64,000 nucleotides of DNA, from positions 53,373,890 to 53,437,889 of the forward strand of contig OX104134.1 of NCBI GenBank assembly GCA_944470555.2. Reading direction: 5' to 3'. Below, piece by piece: positions 1-11,239 of the stretch. Within the stretch, counting starts at the first letter, position 1, and each line of letters opens with the position of its first letter. Source of the DNA: Heterobilharzia americana. Its lineage: Eukaryota; Platyhelminthes; Trematoda; Strigeidida; Schistosomatidae. The notes beneath the pieces were generated by a model. The model was not told the DNA's origin. It searched no databases and was given only the letters and a program-made list of their open reading frames with translations. A program made the position numbers and the translations under genes.

Positions 1-259
1 CATCGTGAACTAACAAATAAAAAATGTAGATCATCGATTTCCGAGTCAAGTGGCTAGGTAGTTAAACATTTATTGCAAAACTTGAAGGGTCTTAGATTTG
101 ACTCAGTATGAGAGTGTGGATGTGCAGTTCTGTGTAGTCAAAAATCTGGAAGAAAAGGTTGCTCTACGTTCCATGGATGGTAATGTTACTTTATGATAAA
201 GATGATCTTCACATAAAGTTTTATTTCATGTATGAAAGTCAGATTTTTTATCTGACTGG

Positions 260-1090
260 TGTGAATTATCAGCTACTGAATTTTAAAACAAATAAGGACT
301 GAACGACTGTTTCTAGTGAAAGCTCACCACAAGTTCTGCTGACAATCTTCAGAGTTCTATGCAATATTTGCATAGTCCTTTTTCCGCGACCCGGGAAAAA
401 TAAAGGGGAACAATAGGGAACAGGCAAGATGTAGGAGTTTATCAGACACAAGAGGAGAGGCTGAGTTATACCAGATACTTTCAGCTTCCTAATATAGAAG
501 GTTAGGCGGAGAGTTGTTTTGGAAATTAGTAAGATATGGGAAGACCGGGAAAGGTTCGAAAGAAAACACACCGAGATAAATCACACTTGTAACATTCTCT
601 AATGCACAACTATCAATACAACAGGAATCATGAAAACTAAGTGGTTTACATAGTTTATGTTCACGTCTGAAACTAAGGTTTATGGTCTGACATTTTTAAG
701 AATTAAGAATAAGACCATTCACAGAGGACCATCGTCTAACAGTAGATAGGAAATCATTCAGTTGGGAACAATCAGCTAGAGATTAGATGGGTATGGAAAC
801 TGTTAGGTTATCAGCATACTTGATGAAATTGATACCAGCTACAGATGGTAAGTCATGTAGGAAGAAAGAGAAAAGATAGGGGGAAAGGATGGCTCGTTGG
901 GGAACACCAGTCACAATAAGCAATAAAGTGGAATGCTTCCCTCTATGAACGGTATGTCGTCTCCTTTCAGAGATACAGGAATGCAACCAGATGATTATCC
1001 AGGACTCAGTATTTGTCCCGGTTAGCTTTTCCAGCAAAAGAGGTCTTGGGACAGAATCAAATACTGAAGTAAAGTATAAAAAGGCACACC
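260..1090 (-). mobile_element. CR1/Jockey-type non-LTR retrotransposon, RT 3' fragment
   Basis: Two minus-strand open stretches (783-1037 and 269-571) read as the palm and C-terminal end of a non-LTR reverse transcriptase. The first contains GVPQRAILSPYLFSFFLHDL followed by KYADNLTVS, the motif B to motif C region, where the usual catalytic YADD has become YADN. The second contains IRKLKVSGI and INSYILPVPYCSPLFFPG, a layout typical of the C-terminal end of these polymerases. The stretches lie in different frames with stops between them, so this is a dead fragment. The same protein family appears in the opposite orientation at 3480-4120. Clade assignment (CR1 or Jockey) is an inference from motif style. 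Confidence 0.75.
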
Positions 1091-1717
1091 TGACACATTC
1101 GGCACTTTACCAAGATCATAAGCAATACGGTGATATAAGACAGTGATGGGATCTAAAGTGCTTCATCTGCTTTTATATGAAAATTGGTTAGGGTCTCCGA
1201 AAGCCTTCACTGAGGGCTCGAGCACAAATATTATTAGCTTCTCAGTTATTTTTTAAGAACGGAGAGGTAACTGGAATCGGATGGAATTTCGTAAATGAGC
1301 CTGGAGTCCTTGACTTAGATACGGGACCCTTCTTGATATCTTTCCAGGCAGCTGGTGTAGTATTTTCTAAAAACGATCTGTTGAACATGTTAGCATGGCA
1401 TAAAATAACAGCACACTTTGTAAATACGAAGCTTGACGTAACATCCGAACCTGAACGGTGTGAAGGGTCCAGGAATTTGAGACATTTGAAAAGATCTTTC
1501 GAGGTGAACTCTGGACAACTTTCTTCATTGGAAATACGTAGACAAGGTAGGATGGGATGCTATTTCCTGTCTCATTGTTGAACAGTAATCGTCAGCTGAC
1601 TGCTACCAATGTCCCTCATTTTGTATACTGTTATTTGTTGTGTATTGTAGATACGTTATTCAGCCGCACAAGCCAACGAACTGTAAATCTAAAAGGTGAT
1701 TGTCACTAAAATGGGCC

Positions 1718-1845
1718 ACTTTAAAGGCCATCCTGGCAATTGCTGAAATAAACAATCAAGTTTCGGTATTCTGGCTAGAAAGTTTCTCATTAAACAGAGA
1801 AACCTAATTGATTATCTCGACAGTTGCTAAGGTGGCTTTTAAGTC
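1718..1845 (+). repeat. MITE copy 1 (family M, forward)
   Basis: About 128 bp, non-coding, with long imperfect terminal inverted repeats of about 40 bp. The left end reads actttaaaggccatcctgg and continues to ccaatcaa-like sequence; the right end reads tgattatctcgacagttgct and ends ggcttttaagtca. The middle (ggtattctggctagaaag) gives the element a direction and is the reference for calling the other copies forward or reverse. No open frame and no clear target duplication. A miniature inverted-repeat transposon is the simplest reading, and no autonomous partner is visible here. Confidence 0.75.
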
Positions 1846-1949
1846 ACTCATTAAAATGGAGTTGCGAATATCTCGTAATGTGTTCAACTATGTCGGTGAA
1901 TCGTGAGCAAAGAGAAAGCATAGGCAGGTGAAGCGTATAGGAAGTGAGT

Positions 1950-2084
1950 GACTCTACAGGCTACCGTACCATCAACTAAAACAACCAATCAAACATCTTG
2001 ATTTTATGAGAATTCACCTTCCTAGCTGAAATAAAGAAATCCAGTTGGGCATTACAGTTGTTGCTAGAGTGACCTTAAAAGTCA
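1950..2084 (-). repeat. MITE copy 2 (family M, reverse)
   Basis: Same family as the copy at 1718 but reversed. On the minus strand the interior reads tttctttatttcagctagga, matching the forward copy's interior by alignment, and both termini keep the inverted repeat (gtgactct... left, ...ccttaaaagtca right). Only about 100 bp separate it from its forward neighbour, giving a forward/reverse pair like those in the 11-12 kb run. Confidence 0.65.
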
Positions 2085-2469
2085 CGCATAGAAAATCATC
2101 ATCATGTGACAGTGTTAACTTTACAGTTGCAGTATTGATTGCAAATCAAGTAAGACAGGCAGGTGTATCAGTTTGTTGCAGCTATAACAACTTTCAAACT
2201 TTCCCCATTGCAGTCAGTATTTGTAGATGTTGTAGATGTAAACGTTAAACCGCAGAGTAACATGTTCAACTCTAGTTGTTTTTCGTGCTACTATTGGCCC
2301 ACAAAGTAGGGGTTCATCCTGTTACAATAAACCTGTTTATTTCTTTAGGCGGACAGGAAAAGTTATTGTTTCAAGGTGGCATTATATATTGCAATGACAT
2401 CAGTTGGAGGACCATTAAAAACCTGGGAGCATTGGACAGCTGTCGGAAGTTAGGACGTGTAATCAGCGA

Positions 2470-2710
2470 CGGCATTGGATGAAGGTCCCGCTATATTGCG
2501 AACTGACAGAAGCAGGAAAGTGTGGAGCTTTGGATTCTGACTCTGGATTTATGACTCGTCAGAAACCTGAAGGTCATGAACATGGGTTCGGTCCCTGCTT
2601 GGGTCATCTATACGCACTGCTGCGGAGCCCATGTTAAGATGAAACAGCTGTTCAATACTTGCAGGTTTTCAACCGATATCAGTTCATGATGAGTTCTACA
2701 ACTTGAAATC
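2470..2710 (+). mobile_element. tRNA-derived SINE, family 1
   Basis: Carries a B-box-like segment (gggttcggtccc, near 2584) followed by a family-specific body: gcactgctgcggagcccatg, then a 3' part reading atatcagttcatgatgag and ending in cttgaaatcaataaatacc. The same body and tail recur at 5714-6030 (minus), 9590-9775, 22540-22720 and 62340-62600. The A-box side is degenerate, so this is a decayed RNA-polymerase-III-type SINE rather than a tRNA gene. Confidence 0.6.
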
Positions 2711-3296
2711 AATAAATACCCACAAACCACCAAGATGAAAAAGTTACTTTTTACTTACCACTCCGTTTTCCGTTGGTACAGATTTCATGTCTGGTCTTTC
2801 AGTAACTTGATTACGAACATTCTGGAAAGTAATTATATTGTTAACGGTTGTGCACAACATAAAATATCAGTGATTGTTGGGTTTATATATGTAAGTAAAC
2901 TACGTCGCAAGTTCTTTTGATGGACTGTCTTAGAAACTTAGTTGAAAAACGATTGAATCACAATATGCAATACTCGATTGTACAACAAACTGAAAGTGGA
3001 AGTGATACTGACTGTAGAAAATGACAAGACTATACCTCAATGCTAGTGAATACATATCTAGCCTTAGGGTAGAGGATTCAGAAAACTATTAGATTCACCA
3101 ACAGCCATAAATCTATGCTGTCAAAGAAATAATAAATATTCAAAGCCATAGCAACAATTGTCTTGGAATAGACTGATCACTGAGTCTGATTTACTCATTA
3201 TAAGCGAGACGAAAAAGCGAGAGGCACTCTCAGGCACCTTGTGCCCATTCATGTGTTAGGCAACGAGCCACACCTATTGTGTGAGAGCTAGTGATA

Positions 3297-3400
3297 CTAC
3301 CTAGGTGTTCGAACCGCGGTAGATAGAACGTTGTTCGAACCCGCGACCGACTGGCTGGAAGTCAGCTATCCTTAAGCCGAAGAGCCATAGCTCCAATTAT
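3297..3400 (-). mobile_element. tRNA-like SINE head
   Basis: On the minus strand this reads gagctatggctcttcggctt and then, about 40 bases on, cgcgggttcgaacaacg. The spacing and sequence match the internal A and B boxes of a tRNA-type promoter. No cloverleaf with a paired acceptor stem can be drawn, so it is called a SINE head and not a tRNA gene. Confidence 0.45.
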
Positions 3401-3479
3401 TATAAGAATATACTTCCACACAGTCTCAAAATGTTCTTGTTTTTCTGAAAGGAAACAGTATACTCTCTATGAAGAGAGT

Positions 3480-4120
3480 AGCTCCAATTCATTGCTAACT
3501 GAAGCTGGTGTGCTTTAAAGTGGAGTACTTCCTCCGTTTCTTTTTTCGTTTTTTCCCATGATTTCACCTTATTCTTTTGAAACTAATTTTACTAAGCATG
3601 TTGATGACGGTTTGATGATGGTTTTTATCCCACTGAACTCTTACTTAGATTGCTCTGTATTAAATGGATTCTTGTCTTTAATTGACCAATGGTCTCTCTC
3701 AAATGCTCTCCAGTTAAACCCTTCCAAATGTCAGTCTTTTGATTTTAGCCTCAGGCATAAACTTGTGTGAGCTGCTTAAGTCTTATGACGTCTGTTGTAA
3801 TGATAGTATTTCTGTAGAAGGTAGATTAAATGTTAACTATTTTGGATTGAGATTTACTTCTGATCTTTGTTGGTCATCTTGTATCTTGTTGACTTCCGAA
3901 AAAATCTTTCGTTCACCGTATTACATAGAGAAACTGAGGCTCTTTCGTATAACACAATCTCTACTTTTAGAATTTATTAATTCCTGAGTTTTACTTATTG
4001 TTTTCTATTGTTCCCCGTTAATCTTTTCTGGTCTACTAAAAATGAACTATGTTATATTGTGCAGGGCTTTGAAAGCTGTCAGTAGGGTCAGTGCTGTGCC
4101 TCTAGCACAACTGATTAACA
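3480..4120 (+). mobile_element. CR1/Jockey-type RT fragment
   Basis: Plus-strand coding remnant in at least two frames. The first stretch (3558-3770) reads FTKHVDDGLMMV (motif C, VDD) followed by WSLSNALQLNPSKCQ, the thumb-proximal motif of these polymerases. The next (3739-3987) contains YIEKLRLFRITQSLLLEFIN, close to the IRKLKVSGI segment of the minus-strand fragment at 260-1090. It is a second fragment of the same family, inverted relative to the first, with frameshifts and stops. Confidence 0.7.
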
Positions 4121-4444
4121 TTACTGTAGTTGACATTTAAATTATAACAGACGACTAGATATATTAATTTTAACTGACAATGAGCATCCACTTTATTCAC
4201 AGCTTTCTCCTTGTATCTCCTCAGGGAAGACAGGACGAAATTATGTAAGACTGTAAGTTCATACAGCTGAGTAGATGAATTTGACCGTGACTTACCTAGC
4301 AAGCACATTATGTGACGAAAAACGTGTTAGAACAGTCAATAACCTCTCTCCCATATTTTCAACAACAAAATAAAATTTCCTTGTTATTAATATTCTTTAC
4401 ATAACTTAGATTCTTATAATACACCATTCGAAATGTTGTAAAGG

Positions 4445-4446
<2 letters not shown>

Positions 4447-4481
<35 letters not shown>
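4447..4481. repeat. (TA)n microsatellite
   Basis: Uninterrupted ta dinucleotide run of about 35 bases. Confidence 0.95.
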
Positions 4482-4483
<2 letters not shown>

Positions 4484-4489
4484 CAACAT

Positions 4490-5710
4490 ATCATGCTGAG
4501 AATTCCAAACTGTACCAGAAATTGTTTGGAATAAAGTGATTATTATTATCATTACTATGGCCAAAAAATAGACAAGATTTTTCTGAATGTTTTGTTGTTT
4601 AAGTCATAGCAGACTATTTGACATTTTTTTGTTCCGGAATATCTTGTTGGGGTTTTCTAAACACACTAAGACTGTATGAAAGTATATTTTTATTATGTCA
4701 AGGAAATAATTTTCTCCATGTTTAAAAGTTTTAAAAACAGGAATCAACAATCTATTTCCTTTTTTTCAACGCATTCATGAGAGGATTACACAAATCTTTA
4801 CTGTTTACCTGTTGAATTCCATTTTAGCTGTAAGTAACTCTAATACCAATTGTCTACAAGATTTCATGAAATGCAAGATTTTTCAAGAATCCTTTAAGTC
4901 ATTCTATCTTCAGTCTCAGTAAACAGAAAAAGAAATCCCTTTAGTGCAGTTACCATTTGACTAAAGAAAACTGGAAACAACGAAACACATGTGCATGTTT
5001 CCATCACTAGCCATTACAAAACAAAGAACATCAAAGTGAAAGTTTTTATTCGAATAACCTATTACAGAGAATGTGACTGTGAAGATACTACCTTCAAGGG
5101 AAATCAGTTCATAAGGTCAACAAATAATAACATTGATTGGTAAACTGAGTTTCGCATTGCTGAGCTAATGCAGTAGACTTTATTTGAGACGGAACTGGTA
5201 AACTACGGCTGTTTTGTTGGACTATTCCCCTTAAAGTGCTGGGAAAAAACGATACCCGTTTATGAACTGATAAAAAAAACTTACGAGTAGCAATTCTTTA
5301 ACTTCATGATAGATTGTGCGAAGTTCATTGACCATTTCTTTTGTTTCATTGAGCATAGGTTCTTCGTCACATCTAAAATACCAAGTGATATGACGTTAAC
5401 TTTTTCCGACAAATGATGGATCTATGATTAAATGAGTCTAAATTATCAAAGACTGGAGTGAAACTGAGGCCTGATTAGCAGATCAGGTTAGAAAGAAAAT
5501 TGGTTGAATGCAGGGTCAGAGTAAGAAGGACGTCATCGACTCCAACTCATCATTACTGCAAATTATAGCATAAGTATAATTGTAATACTTCACTCTGAGG
5601 TAACTCACTACGTCATACTTTCATCAAAAATAGTAACCGTACAAAAATTCATAAGTTAATAAGTAGGTAACTTAGTCTCATTCATCTATCATGACTAAAT
5701 AACACTTTAT
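4490..5710. other. AT-rich DNA, no feature seen
   Basis: No open frame with recognisable protein motifs, no inverted repeat and no SINE body were found on either strand. Confidence 0.5.
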
Positions 5711-5713
5711 TTC

Positions 5714-6030
5714 AGATGGGTGTTTGTGGGGATTTAGTGATTTTCTTTCAAGTTGGTGTTCATCATGAAATGGCATCCGTTTGAGGACCACTGGAAACCT
5801 AGATACACTGGACAGCTGTTTCGTCCTGGTATGAGACCCCTCAGCAACGTGCACCCATGACCCTGCAAGGTAACGAACACAGGACCTTCAAGATCCGTCT
5901 GCAGCACGTTACCTATGAGCCACTGGGTTGGAGTCCAATGGTCCATATTCCCATCACAATCACCCAATGTCGTCGTTGAGTATTTGGCCTGACATCCACC
6001 AGGTTTGTCCCACTGGTCACAACTCCTCAT
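5714..6030 (-). mobile_element. tRNA-derived SINE, family 1, abutting RTE tail
   Basis: Best preserved family 1 copy. On the minus strand an A-box-like cagtggctcataggtaacg is followed by a B-box-like cctgtgttcgttacc, then the family body (gtcatgggtgcacgttgctg), the 3' part (atgccatttcatgatgaaca) and a tail of aaatcactaaatccccac. It begins where the 3' simple-repeat tail of the minus RTE copy ends, in the same orientation. Whether this reflects insertion into the RTE tail or a chimaeric transcript cannot be decided from one example. Confidence 0.7.
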
Positions 6031-6223
6031 CCAATCAATCAATATCAACATAGGACCAGGCATTACTGCGTAACGGTCCGAGTTGCCACACCTCACGTCA
6101 GTTCATCAAGTAGAAAGGTAGTGAGGTGAAGGATGAAGATAAGTGAATGCAGTCAAAAGAAATATAAAGTACGAGAAGAAAGGAAAGAGGAGTGACAAAA
6201 TGGTGAGATTCGGTATAGCGTTG

Positions 6224-6790
6224 TTAAGATGAGGATAATGTGTGTATACATCTGCGCCACTGACTTCGGTTCTGAGCCATATCACCTAGGGTCTCCAACC
6301 ACTGGTTCCTCTTGTCCCGTGGACCCCAACCACCTAGTCTGCATCGTCCTACATGGCTTAAACCAACAGTCAGAGACTTCATACATTGGTGCCATGTTTT
6401 AGTCTGGCCACCTCGGGCCTTTTTCCAGCCTGGACCCACCTCAGCCAACATTGTGTGACGAGGCAATCGGTGACTAGGCATACGTAGTACGTGTCCCAAC
6501 CATCTCAGTCGATGAAGGTTCACAACCTCGTCAACTGACTTACCTCTTCTCCCCAAAACTCTACACCTAACTTCTGCATTACTCACATGGTGACACCACG
6601 GAATACGTCCTATACTACGAAGGCAACGGTGGTCAAACACCTGAAGCCTTTTTATATGTTCCACTTTCAATGGCCATGTTTCACAGCCATACAGTAGAAC
6701 AGAGCGGACTGCTGTGCAGTACACGCGACCCTTAATAGACAAACGAATATCACGGCGGCGCCATAGGTGGCGCAAATTGGCAAAAGCCAA
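6224..6790 (-). pseudogene. RTE copy A, C-terminal domain of ORF2
   Basis: Open for 188 codons to a stop after HTLSSS. Visible motifs are [18 protein letters not shown], then RSIGRIPWC, and [14 protein letters not shown] with a GRRGKS segment before it. This is the conserved region downstream of the polymerase in RTE-type ORF2 proteins. In copy B the same domain is frameshifted near 17948 by loss of one base, so copy A preserves the longer reading. It is out of frame with the RT upstream because of a base missing near 6838, a defect present in both copies. Confidence 0.8.
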
Positions 6791-6828
6791 TCGAGCCTTT
6801 TGTATCCGTGCAGAAATCTCATCGGCAA

Positions 6829-7694
6829 CTAACCCACCGGGTTGATCCTACTTCCCAGGTAAGTGAAGTGGTCAACACACTCAACCACTTCACTCTCTAT
6901 TGTTAACCGCGGTACCGCTGAAGACCAGTCCTGGAGCAAAAATTTGCATTTGGGTGGTGAAAATCGCATCCCAAACATTCTCAAATTCCCACTCAAAGTG
7001 TTCAGAAGACTCTGCATCTTGTCAGCGTCTTCACCTAACAGGACTATGTCATCTGCATATTCTAGATCTAAGAAAATTCACCTGTGATTGGGTCAACGTC
7101 TGTGTAATTAGGTGACGAGAGGGAAACCTCCATAAGAATATCTATGATAAAATTAAATAAGAATGGGGATAGTGGGCATCCTTGACGGACACCACTTGAT
7201 GAGTATAGCTCCCTGGACAACTCGCCATAGGCTCTAACATGCCCACAAGTGTTCGAGTAGAGAGCTTTCAATAAGGTGATGTACTTACTAGGCACGCCTT
7301 TCAGTGACAGACATTGCCATAAGACTTCTCGATCAACGGAGTCAAATGCCGCCTTCAGGTCGAGAAATACAGCTATTGTCGGGCGTCTGTAAGCATGCCT
7401 ATGTTCCAGGACCTGGCGCAGTGTGAATATTTGGTCGATACATCCACGGCCAGGTCTAAAGCCTGCCTGGTTTTCTCGGGCTTGCTGTTCCCGAGCTCCA
7501 CTCAGGCGTCGGAGAATTATAGAACTTAGGATCTTAGACACTATGTTCGTCAGGCTGATTCCTCTGTGGTTATCACAAGAGGACTTCTCGCCTTTCTTGA
7601 AGACTGGGATGATGAGTGACTTAGACCAGTCGGAGGGGATCGTATTTGATTCCCATATACTGGCTAACACTTCCGTTAACCTGACTAAGAGCAC
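6829..7694 (-). pseudogene. RTE copy A, reverse transcriptase
   Basis: Two open pieces. The upstream piece (7694-7068) has SLIIPVFKKGEKSSCDNHRG, AVFLDLKAAFDSVDRE (motif A with its catalytic aspartate) and SGVRQGCPLSPFLFNFIID (motif B). One base is missing near 7075 relative to copy B, which shifts the frame just before EYADDIVLL (motif C). Reading resumes at 7017-6829 with PPKCKFL and [10 protein letters not shown]. In copy B the RT is uninterrupted through these motifs, so this lesion is private to copy A. Confidence 0.85.
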
Positions 7695-7785
7695 TCTACC
7701 ACCATTCTTGTATACCTCAGCAGGTAGTCCGTCTGGTCCTGCTGCCCTTCCCGTTTCAGGCTACCTACCGCTTTCTCAACTTCTT

Positions 7786-8097
7786 CTAGTGTTGGGGGCC
7801 TGTCTCTATGTCCCATTCAGGGTCCGACTGGATAGCGGGCAGCGCAATCGTGGCTGGAGGCCAGTTAAACTGTTCCTCGAAGTGTTCTGCCCATCGTTCC
7901 AGTCGTCTCCTCTGCGAGTGAATCGCAGATCCGTCCTTCTCCGCTATAGCCTCACTAACTGTTGTTGACCATTTCCGCCCAGTCTCCTTAATAAGTCTAA
8001 ATAACTGTCTACTGTTACCGATCGCCGCTGCCTTTTCCATCTCTTTAGCCTTCGCTGCCCACCACTGTTCGCCATCGTTGCATAGACTTTTTCTCAA
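7786..8097 (-). pseudogene. RTE copy A, EN-RT linker
   Basis: 103-codon open stretch with WWAAKAKEMEKAAAIGNSRQ and LFRLIKETGRKWST, then ERWAEHFEEQFNWPP, the segment that precedes the RT in RTE proteins. It ends at a stop caused by a one-base loss in a run of c near 7797. In copy B the c-run region reads on, but copy B has its own one-base loss upstream near 16465. Confidence 0.75.
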
Positions 8098-8169
8098 TCT
8101 ACTTTTAAGTTACGCTTGTTCTTTATTGTACTCAGAGCCTGCAAGCAGGGATGCGTTCACGTGCATCCA

Positions 8170-8776
8170 TTAGTTATCTGAGCATAGTTGTAATAGGCGA
8201 TCACCATTATCTGTACGTTCAGCTGGGACTCCGAAAGTGCCACCTAAGTGCCTTTCTGCCTCACTCAGTCTACCCACCTGTGCATTGAAGTCACCTGCAA
8301 CAACCACCACGTCCGAACGTTTGGCTTTCGAGAAGAGGTTAGACAGTTTACGGTAGAACTCGTCCTTCACTTCATCCGAGCTGCAGTCAGTGGGTGCGTA
8401 AGCACAGATAACAAAGAGACAAAGTCGAGTTTCACTATTCCTTTTAGTTCTTAGTGTGCCGTTCAGCCTCATAGCGCAGAGGCGACTATCAACTAGGATC
8501 CAGTCTAGTAGTGAGTTTTCTGCCTTAGTGCTTAGTGCTATGCCTACACCTGCAAGACCCCGAGAGCTAGCTATCGATCGAATCTCCAGAAACTCGAAGG
8601 GTGAATTTTGCGCATTCACCAGATTGGTCAGGAGAGGTCAGGTGAATAACCACACTTGGGTCCTGTATGCGTGTCTCACAAACACAGCACACATCCAAGG
8701 CCCGAGTTGCTAGAGTCTTTGCTGACGAAGCCTGTTGACCAATTTGACGGAAGGTGCGGACATTGAAGGCTCCAAT
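8170..8776 (-). pseudogene. RTE copy A, truncated endonuclease
   Basis: Begins IGAFNVRTFRQIGQQ at about 8776 and continues with VCCVCETRIQD (the catalytic glutamate region). It changes frame at about 8575, where a duplicated-looking gatc disrupts the reading, and then runs on to VICAYAPTDCSSDEV and VVAGDFNAQVGR. The open frame stops after LLQLCSDN at 8170 and the next bases already belong to the EN-RT linker. The C-terminal third of an exonuclease-endonuclease-phosphatase fold, which carries the SDH motif in this family, is therefore absent. Copy B has the same frameshift and the same junction. Confidence 0.8.
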
Positions 8777-9589
8777 ATGTAATTTGGAGCGTGGTTTAAG
8801 GAGACCAGCGATGCTGTGGACTGTGGACTCAGATCGTTGTTGAAGGCTGCAGAGGTAGGAGAAATTGAAGATGATGCAGCATCGTTAATTGAGAGACGTG
8901 AAGGAAGATTAGAAGGTAATGATGGAGGAGGTGGATAGCAGTCAGAAGAAACTTGAGTGCTGAGAGAGTTGTGAGGGCGGTTGACACTTCCCGGCTGCCC
9001 ACACCGTGGAAGGCTATTTCTTCTTAAGAGATTTGTGTGACCGCAGGGCCCATCGGGCATCTGCTTCAGGCCTGTCACACAAAGCCTTTTGAGTATGATT
9101 ATTTTGAACTTCTGTATTTTTGGGGCCGGATGGTCGAAAGGAAACGACAAGTAAACCGACATCGCCGGCCCGGCAGACCGTGGGGCATGGTGGAGTGTGT
9201 TATTTTTAGGGCCGACCTTTTCTACCCCTCCCTCCACTTCCACTGAGAAGGCAGCATCAGCATGGCACTGCTGGTCATCCGAGGGAAACACCTTACTGCT
9301 GTCACACCCCATCCAGCTAGCAGCAGTACGACTTCGCCCTCAGACCCCCATCATAGTGTAGCAATTTACACTATAACGGTAACTGCTTTTCGTCTAACCA
9401 CTATCCAACAGACCTTTCTGGTATGGTAGGACCTTGAGGGAACAAGCGTTCCACCAGCATAGCTCGTTGGGTCATAGTGATATGCAAGCCCGATCACCAC
9501 TTCAAGGTAGCAGCTATCGGTCGGGACTTCTCATTGGAACTTTAGGGAGAACCTCTCGAAGTTAGTTACTAATGAGCACTAGATCAGGT

Positions 9590-9775
9590 GAGTTTGGGGG
9601 TTTATGTGGATTCAGTGATTTTTCCCAAGTTAGTATTCATCCCTGGTGGGGTCATGGGTGTGCACTACTAAGGAGTCCCATACTGGAACGACTCAGCTGT
9701 CCAGTGCTCCCAGATTCCCAATGTCCCTCCAACGGATGTCAGTCCATGATGAATATGAACTTGAAAAATAAAAAG
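9590..9775 (+). mobile_element. SINE family 1, inverted partial dimer
   Basis: The first 50 bases (ttatgtggattcagtgattt region) are the reverse complement of the family 1 tail. The rest runs forward through gggtcatgggtgtgcactac, the family body, and ends tccatgatgaatatgaactt. This is a short tail-to-body inverted fusion of two SINE pieces lying about 65 bp outside the 5' end of RTE copy A. Confidence 0.55.
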
Positions 9776-9799
9776 CTTTATTTCTAAGATAAAGGTTGA

Positions 9800-11080
9800 G
9801 GATGAAAGTGAGACGTTTAGGATTTCAAATAGTTGCAGCAAAAAAGAATGCAACTACAATGAAACTGAAAAATCATACACGTTCACCTTCTGTGTGAGCA
9901 CTAATGAACTTTCCAGGGGCCTAGGTGTCGTAGCTCAAATGGTATTCAGTCTTCTCCCATTGGTTGAAAACCGAGGAGTTAAGGCGATAAACCACAGTTA
10001 AAACAGAATACCGGATAAAACAGGTAAACATCATAACACGTTTACAGTGCCACCGCATTTTGCGACTTCACATCAGTTACGCTCATTGCTTGCTTTTAAA
10101 TAACGCAAACTAATAAGCTTTGATTTTACGATACTTTCAAAATAATACTTAACCTTCACTTCTTTTGTATATTCATATATTCACTAACCTTTTGTCTTCA
10201 AATTCTTGAACTCTTGGATTTAAAACGATGTCAGAATTTCCCAAATAACTTTGTAATTTGTTGAGGGTAATTTCAGGATCATCGATATATCACCAATAAT
10301 ATTTGTGGAACTTTTTGGTCTCATATTTGTAAGTTCTAGTTGATTTTTAGGTTTCGAAATACTGTCAGTCGTTTTTAACTTGCTATTGGATGAGATGACT
10401 TGCTTTTGTTTGAGAAAACTGTTGTTTCTTTGAGATGATTCTAACTGCCTATCTGATAATTTCGATTCTGAAAAAGTGGAAGTAAGAGGTAATCATTAGT
10501 TCCTTGTTTCATAATCGGTTTAAATAACTATTTAAAATTATCAGTAGGTGGTAGTAGTTATCAGTTAGATTTTGGACAACGGATGTAAAATAAATATTTT
10601 GTATTTCTTTCGAAGTGATTCAGCCAACAAAATATCTTATACCTTCTTTAATATGTTGAGGCTGCTGGCATGTCTGAAGTTGCAGTAATATATTTTACAA
10701 GAAGCAGTTATCAGTCTTTCTTCATACAGTTAACCTAACTATTAACTATTCGTTTTTATCAGCTCATATAATTTGTATTTTATCAGAAGCATTGACACTA
10801 CTATGGAGAGGGGAACTGAACAGTGCGTTTTTGAAATGAATGTAAAGTCTGTCATCCGTAACATATCCTATGCAGCTAGGATTATCAAAAAGAAAATGCT
10901 TCAGTGTATTCTCTAACATAGTATAACAGTTCGTATGACTGTGTGTGGTATCATGTGTAGGAGGAAGAAACAGAAGATCGCAGGTGAGGAAAGTGGAACT
11001 TGTGTCAAACTACCTGTAAAAGCATATGAGCCGTTGTTCCTTGATAAGTTACCGATGGTAAACTGCCATCTTCATCTACA
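9800..11080. other. AT-rich DNA, no feature seen
   Basis: No coding motif or repeat could be supported on either strand. The first MITE of the run begins at 11085. Confidence 0.5.
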
Positions 11081-11084
11081 AGAG

Positions 11085-11209
11085 TGACTTTAAACGCCAA
11101 CTGCTGAAGTAACCAGTCAGGTTTTTGTATCTCGATTTGGTAGGTAGTTTTCGGTAAAATAGAAAGCAATAGTTTATCTCATCACTTGTTACAGGGTGGC
11201 CTTTAGTCA
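11085..11209 (+). repeat. MITE copy 3 (family M, forward)
   Basis: Left end tgactttaaacgccaactgc (a short deletion relative to copy 1), right end acagggtggcctttagtca. The interior reads in the forward direction. First of five consecutive copies. Confidence 0.6.
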
Positions 11210-11239
11210 TTCATCTACAGCCGAACAACCTACTGGAGT

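Larger units (their letters stand above)
6031..9525 (-). mobile_element. RTE-type non-LTR retrotransposon, copy A
   Basis: About 3.5 kb on the minus strand: a 5' region (about 9525-8780), a truncated apurinic-type endonuclease, a linker, reverse transcriptase and a C-terminal domain, then a short 3' tail of tgat/ttga-like repeats at 6031-6044. It is nearly identical base for base to copy B at 14857-18346. It shares four lesions with copy B: a frameshift in the endonuclease, an internal deletion between endonuclease and linker, a frameshift before the RT, and a frameshift before the C-terminal domain. It also has private single-base losses near 7075 and 7797. EN-RT order, lack of an LTR and the simple-repeat tail fit the RTE clade, to which schistosome SR2-like elements belong; the clade is from memory of the family, not a search. 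Confidence 0.85.

Noticed and set aside
2540..2580. Hammerhead ribozyme on the minus strand (contains ctgacgagtc)
   Set aside because: No GAAA box or cleavage triplet at the required spacing; the bases belong to a SINE family 1 head.
3297..3400. True tRNA gene
   Set aside because: A and B boxes are present but no cloverleaf with paired acceptor stem; same reasoning applies to the heads at 25855, 62340 and 63385.
7423..7968. 181-codon plus-strand open frame
   Set aside because: It is the antisense of the RTE copy A linker and RT coding strand, which carries clear RT motifs; the equivalent antisense frame appears in copy B at 16540-16953.
8710..9312. 200-codon open frame at the RTE 5' side as a separate gene
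   Set aside because: Low-complexity proline/serine-rich reading, identical in copy B (15097-15666), overlapping the endonuclease start in another frame. Treated as 5' region of the element.
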